From positions 1 to 11,148 of the forward strand of contig CANJXD010000146.1 of NCBI GenBank assembly GCA_947478535.1: 11,148 nucleotides of DNA, written 5' to 3'. The notes below the pieces were generated by a model. It saw nothing but the letters and a program-made list of their open reading frames with translations. It did no database searches and was not told where the DNA came from. This DNA is from Acetobacteraceae bacterium. Its GTDB lineage: Bacteria; Pseudomonadota; Alphaproteobacteria; Acetobacterales; Acetobacteraceae. Made by a program: the position numbers and the translations under genes. Positions 1 through 9,000 of this stretch are shown in pieces. The first letter of the stretch is position 1. Each line of letters starts with the position of its first letter.

Positions 1-1
1 C

Positions 2-3000
2 GCGGAGACCGCCTATTACCGCGACACGCTGGGCTACGACGCTGCGGCGCTGGCGGGTCTGGTGACCGCGCGGACCACCGAATACCGCGCCCTGCATCTG
101 CGGTACGGCGCGCTCGGCAACAGCTACAACGCCGCCTTCCAATACGTGCCGACGGCGGACGAACTCGCCACGCTGCGCGGCAGCGTCAAGCTGTGGACCG
201 AGCAGGAACTGCTCACCAGCTTCGGCGCCGGGCTGCTGAAGGAAGTGACCAGCACCGTCACGGTGATCGAGGCGCCGAACATCATCGGCCGCAACATCAG
301 CGTGACCGTGGGGGTGGGGCAGATCGGCTCCTCGCTGCCGCCGGTGGTGATCGACGTCTCGCCCGGCGCGCCGCCGCTCACCGACGACCAGCGCGTGGCG
401 CTCGCCGCCGCCGAACGGTCGGAGGTGCAGTATCTCGCGGCTTATCCGATCAACGAACTGGCCACCGCCAATACTTCGGCCAACACCATCACCACCGTGG
501 ACGGCGACTGGCTGGCGCAGGGTTTTCGGGCCGGCCAGACCATCACGGTCGAGAACTTCAACGCGATAACCGGCGTGGTGCCGGCGTCCGCGCTTTACAC
601 CATCGCCAGCGTCACCAATCGCGTGATCACGCTGACGCCGGACAAGGTGCTGCCGTTCGGGCTGGGCAACGTGCTGCGCATCGCCCGCATCGTCACCGAC
701 CCCACCTTCCAGGCGACCGCGGCGCCGATCGCCACCCAGGTGCTGTTCGGCCAGGACAGCCTGACCCGCACGGATGGCCGCAGCTTCCTGGTGGATGGCT
801 TCGCAGTCGGGCAACTCCTCCGCATCGCCGGATCAACGGAGAATTCGAACGAGCCGGGCCAGAGCTACACGATCGCCGCCATCACCGCGGCGAAGATGAC
901 GCTGACGCAGCGCATCACCGCCTCGCCCTTCGCGCGCGACATCGTCATCACCCGCGGCATCGCGCCGGTCTATGTGGCCATCCAGATACGGTCCTCCGAT
1001 GACCTCGACGTGCAAGCCACCGGGGAGTTCTCCGGCTTCTCCTACGGCGCCGCGCTGATCGGTTCGCAGGAGGACCTGACGATCAGCTACTTCACCGCCG
1101 GCGCCGCCGGCGCGGGGGGCAACGACATCACCATCAAGGTGGCGAAGAGCATCCTCGCGGGTGAGCAATCGGGCTACCTTATCGGCCGCAACCTCGTGGT
1201 CGAGGCGGCGGAGGGGAGGATCGGCAGCGACACGGGGTTCCTGCGCTTCGATGCCAATACCGGCGGGACGCTGACGGCGCGGGCGCGCGGCGACATCTTC
1301 ATCGAGGGCGTCGATCGCTTCGGCAGGCGCCCCGGCAACCTGGCGATCGAATCGGTCTATTCGCAAACAGGGCAGGCCTATCTGATCGCCGCCGGCGCGA
1401 TCCGCGACGCGCTCGACACCAGCGCCGCGAAGATCAAGGCGCAGTCCATCACGCTGCGCGCCGAGACCGGCATCGGCGGCTTCGCGACCGCGGCCAACGC
1501 CAACTATCTCGACGTGGACACCACCGGCGCCTTCGATGCGATCTCGGGCGGCTATCTGCTGCTGTCGCAGACCAATGGCGACATGCGGATCGAGAAGATC
1601 GAAGGCGGCTGGGTGTATCTGCGGGCGCAGGGCGCAATCCGCGACGCCGATGCGGCGCCCGGCCCGGCCCGGACACTGGCGAGTTATCGGCTCGATCTGG
1701 TCGCCGGCGGCGGCATCGGCAGCACCGCGGCCCCGCTCAAGGTCGGGCTGCGCGCGGGGGGGGGCAACGCGTTCTTCGATCTCTCGGCCAGCAGCGCCAC
1801 CGACGGCGTTTTCCTGGATGTCACCGGCGACGTCCAACTCATCCAGGTAAGCGCCGCGGCGGGGGCGGCGGATGCCAGCATCCGTGCCTTTTCCGGCGAA
1901 CTGACCGATGCGCTCTATGGCACCGGGGTCAACGTGATCGCGCGGCGCGCCTTCCTTTATGGCCGCGACGGCGTCGGCAATGCCCAGTCCGGCCAGGACA
2001 TCGTCACGGATGTCGCGGTGCTGGAGGCGGAATCGACCTTCGGCGACATCTGCGTGGACAACCGCGGCGCGCTTATCATTGGCAACGCGCTGAGCGCTGA
2101 GAATTTCTGGGGTGTCATCGCCTTCAACGGTTCCGTCCGCATCAGCGCCGGTGGCGCGATGACGGTCACCAAGAACATCTATGCCAGTGGCGACGCCACG
2201 CTCATCACGGTGGACGACCGCTTCGATAGCAATGCCGAGATCGCCGGAAGCGAACCCGACGACATCATCCTCAGCGGCTTCGCCGGCAGCGGCAACCCCA
2301 CGGCGGTATATGCGAATGGGGCGATCACGCTCCGGTCCGGCGACGATTTCCGGCTGCCGCAAGATGTCTACCTGGTCTCCGGTGCCGGCATCGAGATCGC
2401 GGGCGACTGGCGCGGCGACCGGCACGGCAACCTGCCGGTCGCCGATGGCCCCGATGCCGATGACCGCATCGGCAGCAGCATCGCCATCGAGGGGTTCCTG
2501 GTCGCGCCGCAGATCGTGGTGAGCGGTGGACGCGACGGTGACCGCATCACACTCGCGGCCACCGGCTATGTCTCAGGCACGACACGCCTGCTCGGCGGCC
2601 ACGGCAATGACAGCATCCTGGTCGACAGCGTGCAGACGCTCGACCTGGCGCGAAAGTACCGGCCTGGGCAGGCCGGCCCAGGCGCCCTTGTCTCGGGGTT
2701 CGAGAGTACCGAGTTGCGCAGCCGCATCATCGTCGATGGCCAAGGCGGCTCCGATTCCACCACCATTGCGCTGACCGGCAGCGCCGATGTCATCCTCGAA
2801 GTGACGGACAGCGGCGGGACGGATGGCGGCGCCGATCTGCTGACGCTGCGCGGCACCACCGGCGATGACCGCTTCCTGATCCGCCCGCAGGCGGTATTCC
2901 TGCAGCGATCAGGCGCGTACTTCGAACGTGTCAACATCGGCCACGGCGTCGATGTCGTCGATGTTCTCGGCGGCGCCGGGAACGACACCTTCGTCGTCGA

Positions 3001-6000
3001 TGACACCGGCTTCATCACGCATCTCGAAGGCGGCACCGGCAACGATGATTTCCGCATCGGCCAGCTTTTCGGCACGGCGCGCGCAGATGGCATCACGGTG
3101 GCCGAGGGCGACGGCTTCGGCACGGTCGAGACCCCGGGCGGCTTGCTCAGCATCGGCAACCGCGAGCCACTGGTCGCCACGGGCGGTGAGGGCGATGACA
3201 GCCTGACGGTCTATGCCAGCGCGGCGCCGCTGACCTTCTTCGGCGATGCTGGTGCCGAGACGGTGCGGGTGCGCGCCTTCGATATCCTCGGCTCCGACCG
3301 CAGTTCGGTGGGCGAGGTCGCGATCTTCACCGGCGCGGGCGACGACCGCATCGAATCCTCCATCGGGACCGGCGCGCGGATCGACGGCGGCAGCGGCGCC
3401 AACACGCTGAGCCTGCTCGGCACGGCGGGCGACGATTCCATCATCGTGACGGCCGGCGGCGTGCTGGCCCGTGGCCGCACCGTGGTGCTCGGCAATGTCA
3501 CCACGCTCGAGGTGGATGGGCTTGAGGGCGACGACCGCTTCACCGTCGTCAGCACCAATCCGGCGGTGACCACGCTGCTGATCGGCGGACTCGGCAATGA
3601 CAGCTTCAACATTGCCGGCGATGCGCCGAACATCCGCACGGAAAGCGGGTTGGGCCGTACGCCGGCGATCAACCACAGCATCCACAGCCTGGACCCCGCC
3701 TATAACGGCATCCTCGCGGAGGGTGTGTTGGTGTATGGCGCGAATAGCCCGGTGCTGATTACCGAGCCGCCGGGCGGCCTGCGCCTGGTGGAGAATGGCG
3801 CCGGCGGCACGGCAAGCGCCACCTACACCGTGGCCATGAACCCGGAGATGCAGCGCTCCGCCCTCGCCATGCTGACCATCGCCGCGCCGCCTGCCGATGG
3901 CGCGAGTAGCGGCGTGGAACTCTCGACCGACGGCATCACCTTCAGCCGCGCGCTGGCGCTGCGCTTCTTCGGCGCCACCTATCCCGGCCATCCCGAAGCC
4001 TGGGGGCGCATCGTCACCATCTGGGTGCGCGCGGTGTCGGATGGCGCGGCGGAAGGCACGCGGAAGCTGGCGATCAGCCACGCCTTCAGCGCGCCAGACA
4101 TCTTCGTACCCGATCCCAGCGTGCGCGACCTGCTGGTCGAGGTGCAGGACGATGACGCGGCGGGCCTCGTTGTCACCCCGGTCTTGTCGTCTGGCCCGGT
4201 GCTCGAGGGCGATGGCGCGGTGCACTACAGGCTCAGCCTCACCAACCCGCCCGCGGCGGGGGAGCGGGTGACCGTCAGGCTGATCACGACGGCCGCGCAA
4301 GTAACGATCGCGGCTGGCGAGGCAGGGGATGCGGCGCGCTTCAACGCCGCCACCGGCGCGATCACCTTCACCAGCGCGGATTGGAACAGGCCGTTCGACC
4401 TGGCGGTGACGGCGGTAAACGACATCGTCGCCGAACGACCGCTGGAGACGTTCATCACGCCGCGCTTCACCAGCACGCTCGGCACCAGCCCGTATCGCAC
4501 CGCGGTGGCGGAACCCTTTGCCGTCGCGCTGCGCGACAACGATGCGCCTGGGGTCTTGATCCGGCAGACCGATGGCCAGACCGCCATCGGTCCCGGCGCA
4601 AGCGACACTTACACGATCCAACTCACCAAGGCACCGACGCGGCCGGTCATCGTCAGCTTGCTCCCGGAAGCCGGCATTGCCGTCTCGGCGCAGTCCGGCG
4701 GCGCCTCGCCGGGGCGCTTCGCCGTGCAGCCCGATGGCACGGCAACGGTGACCTTCACCACCGCCAATTGGGCCATCCCCTTTACCGTGCGCGTCACCGC
4801 CACCGGCGAGCCGCCAAGGACGCCGGCCGAGCTTGTCCGCGCGCAGGATTGGCAGGCGGACCAGGCCAAGCCGCATACCGTGAACGGAATCGCCGGCAAG
4901 CTGGTGGTGGAAGGCGGCACGATCGCCGCGCGCAATCGCGCCATCCTGGCGGCCACCCTGCTGGCGACCGAGACGGACACCACCCCGCTCTACCGCGGCG
5001 CCGGCACCAACGTGGCGACGCAGACCGATACGCTGCGGGTGTTCAGCGATGGCTCCACCGGGCCCACGACCGGCACACTCGGCCGGGCGACGGCGGGTAC
5101 CGCGACAAGTCTCGGCGTGCTCTATGGCGGCCCGGTCACCGTGGCGCAGTTCGGCACCATCAGCGGGCTCGGCAGCCTCGGCGGCACGACCTTCCACGGC
5201 ATGCAGGTGGTGGATGTGCTGCTCGGCAGCGGGCGCGATACCTTTACCGTCAACGGCACGATCGCCGGCACGCTGAGCGTCGTGCAGGGCGGCGGCGGTA
5301 ATGACGTGATCACCGTGACGGCCGGCGGCGGTGCGGCCGCACCACTGGTCGTGTTCGGCGATGCCAGCCAGGATGGTTCGAGCTTCACTGGCTCCCGCAC
5401 CGCGCGCAATGGCTCCGGCTTCGCCTTCACCGCGGCGGGCAACGATATCCTCAGGGCCATCGCGGCTGATGACGGCGTCGTGCTCTACGGCGGTGCTGGC
5501 AATGACACGATGGCCGGCGGCTCCGCCGGCGACTGGATCGTCGGCGGCGGCGGCAACGATTCGATGGCGGGGAATGGCGGCGACGATATCGTGCTCGGCG
5601 ATGACGGCATCATCCTCGACCTGTCCCGCCGCTTCGACCTGGCGCCCGGGCTGATGGGCTTCGTCAACCAGGCCGGCGCCACGCTGGCGACAGGTGACCC
5701 GCTGCTGGCTGGTGCCGACCGGATCAATGGCGGCGGCGGGCGGGATATTTTGTTCGGCGACCATGGCTGGGTCTTCCAGGACTCTGGCGTGCAGGCCCTG
5801 CAGACCACGGCGCTGACGGTAGCGCTGATCGCGTTGCGCCCGGATGACGGCGCAGCCGACGACATCGGCGATACCTCCGGCGACACCACCATCTTCGGCG
5901 GCATGGGCGACGACACCATCCGGGCCACGGGCGGCAACAGCGTGGTGTTCGGCGATACCGGGGTGGTTGCCCGGGATTACCTGCAGACGATCTACGACGA

Positions 6001-9000
6001 CACCGGCGGCAATGACCGCATCACCGCGGCGGGCGGCGACGACACGATCCTGGGCGGCCGCGGAGCCGACAGCATCGTGGCGGGCAATGGCGACAACCGC
6101 GTGTTGGGCGATGGTGGCACCCTCTTCTTCGCCGCACCCGGGCTGCTGTCCGAGATCGACGCAGGGTATGATCTGCCTGGCGGCAACGACACGATTGGCG
6201 CCGGCGCCGGCAGCAACATCATCCTCGGCGGCTCGGGCGACGACCGCATCAGCACAGGCACCGGCAACAGCCTGGTCCTGGGCGATACCGGGCGGATCAG
6301 GCTCAGTGCCGCCGGTGCCCCCCAGTTGGTGACGGCCCAGAGCGGCGCATTCGGCGGCGCGGATTCCATCACCCTCAGCACCGGCAACAACCTGGCCTTC
6401 GGCGGCCAGGGCAACGACACGATGAACGGCGGCAACAGCGCCGATACGCTGCTCGGCGGCGACGGCTACGCGACCTACATCAGCGCCGTCCGACTGGGTT
6501 TCGTCGGCAGCATCGTCGGCTCGCCCGCCGGGAACAACCTGCTCCTCGGCGGCCTGGGCGACGACGTGCTGATCGGCGGCTCCGGCCATGACAGCATCGA
6601 CGGCGCACTGGGCCAGGACCTGATCTTCGGCGACGACGTCGAACTCTTCGCCGCGAACAGCCCGACCGATAAGTCCAACCCGCGCTTCCGCCAACTCTCC
6701 GGCGCGCTGCTCTACGATGCGGCCGGCGCGCCGCTGGTGACGGGCACGGCGCAGCAGGACCCTGCCGGCGCGCCGGCCTGGGCTGGGGTGAGCATCTACC
6801 TGAAAGAAGTCATCGGCAGCAGCGGCAACCCCGTTGCCGGCGATGATGTGCTGGCCGGCGGCGGTGGGCGCGACCAGATCTTCGGCCAGAGCGGCTCGGA
6901 CGTCATCCAGGGCGATGGCACCCTGGCCACTTCGCTGACCGGCGGCGTGGCGGTCGGTGCCGGGCGCAATGCAGCGGGCGAACTGGTGGTGCGGCCTTCC
7001 TTCGACGCGGCGACCGACGGCGACGACTACATCGAGGGCGGCCTCGGCACCGACGTCATCTTCGGCAATCTCGGCCAGGACGACATCATCGGCGGCAGTT
7101 CGAGCCTGTTCGGCCTGACCACGACGGCAGACCGAATCGAATATTACTCCGACCTGATCTTCGGTGGTTCTGGGCGTGCCATCGCGCGCAATGACGTCGG
7201 CGACACGACGGCGCAGGGCCATGCGAGCGACGCCGATGTCATCCTCGGCGACAACGGCAACATCTTCCGCATCGTCGGCGCGAACGGCGCCTACCTCACC
7301 TACAACTTCGATACCTACACCGCGGGCCTGCCGGTCTCGCAGCAGGCCCGGATCGTCGTGCGCGCCGTGCAACTGCTCGACTATGTGCCGGGCGGCGATG
7401 ACCGCAACGGCTATACCAACGACCAGGGTGCCTTTGACGAAATCCATGGCGAGGCCGGCGATGACCAGATCTTCGGCCAGGTCGCGGGCGACCTCATCTT
7501 CGGCGATGCCGGGAATGACAGTCTTGTTGGTGGACAGGACCGTGATCTGATCAGCGGCGGCACCGGCCAGGATGCAATCCTGGGCGATGACGGGCTGATC
7601 TTCGCGCGGCGCAACAGCACGAGCGTGGGCGAGCCGCTGTTCGGCTTCACGCCGCTGGTCTCGCTCAACACCGTGGTCACCGCCGCGGGCGGCACACTCT
7701 CCGCGGTGCTGGATGTGGCGGATGCGCTGGTCACCACCGCCTGGCTGATGCCGGACAACCTCGATCCGGCAATCGACGACCCCGATCCGCTCTACCGCCC
7801 CCGGCTCGCCAGCGACGTGATCTATGGCGGGCTCGGCGACGACAGCATCCATGGCGGCGCCGGCGACGACGCGATCTCGGGCGCCGAGGCGCCGGTGCTC
7901 GCCTACGGCAACAACCCGCTGTTCGGCCTCGCGCCAATGGTCCGCTTCGACTTCGCGCATCCCGGCACCGGCAATGGCTTTTTCTACTTCGATAATCTGC
8001 TCGGCCGGAACAACCTCACCGGCCAGTTGGCGGCGCTCTCCGGCAGCAATCCGCTGGGCCGGCCGATGTTCAACGATGACGGCACGCTCGCCGCGAGCCC
8101 CGCGCTCGGGAAACCATGGTTCCTCGACTTCAACGCCGCCGAGGGGCCGCTCGATACGCGCTGGCTCGGCACCGCGAAGCCCACCGATGGCGACGACAGG
8201 CTGTTCGGCGACCTCGGCGACGACTGGCTGGTCGGCGGCACCGGCCGCGATCAGCTCTATGGCGGCTTCGGCGATGACGTGCTCGATGCCGATGACGACA
8301 AATCCACCGGCGGCGGCCGGAACCTGACGCCCGACACCAGCCCATCCTACGAAGACCTCGCCTATGGCGGCGCCGGGCGCGACGTGCTGATCGGCAATAC
8401 GGCGGGCGACCGGCTGATCGATTTCGGCGCCACCGATGCCTTCCTCCAGCCCTTCGTGCAGCCCGGCGATGCCGACATCATCCGCAGCCCGACGGTGCCG
8501 GGCGTGCAGGCCTTCCTGCTCGCACTGTCGAAGGCGGCCGGCGCGGACCCGATCGTCGGCATCCGGCATGGCGGCGACCCCGCCCGCAATGGCGAGTCGG
8601 TGGGCGAACTCGGCATGGTGCTGCCGCAGGACCCGGGCTGGGTGCTCGACCAGACCGGCACCGCGCGCGCCACCGCGCCCGCCGGCCGGCAGGCCAATCG
8701 CGACGTGGCGCTGAGTGCCGGTACGCTGCCGATCTGGCAGTTCGCCGCCGGCCCTGTTCCAACCGGCGCGCCCACCACAAGCATCGCCGAGGCCGACCTC
8801 GGCACCATCACCATCGCCGCCAAGGCGATCTGGACGGCGGCGCTGGGCGAAGGCGATGCACGGCTGGCGGTGCTGGACCGCGTGCATGTTGCACTCGGCA
8901 CGCTGCCGGAAGGCGCGCTGGGCGTGACCATCGGCAACACCATCCTGCTCGATGCGGATGCCGCCGGCTGGGGATGGTCCACGGACATCGCGGCGGCGCC

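Noticed and set aside
62..64. GTG at 62 as the start of the giant gene
   Set aside because: The frame continues upstream to the window edge with protein-like sequence (AETAYYRDTLGYD) and there is no ribosome site before the GTG, so the gene is cut by the window rather than starting here.
833..2425. Antisense open frame of 530 codons
   Set aside because: Same in-register shadow effect over the N-terminal part of the giant gene; low-complexity translation and no domain.
5489..8425. CRISPR-like or DNA-level direct repeat array
   Set aside because: The repetition comes from diverged GGxGxD codons. There are no identical repeats with unique spacers, and the reading frame runs through it all.
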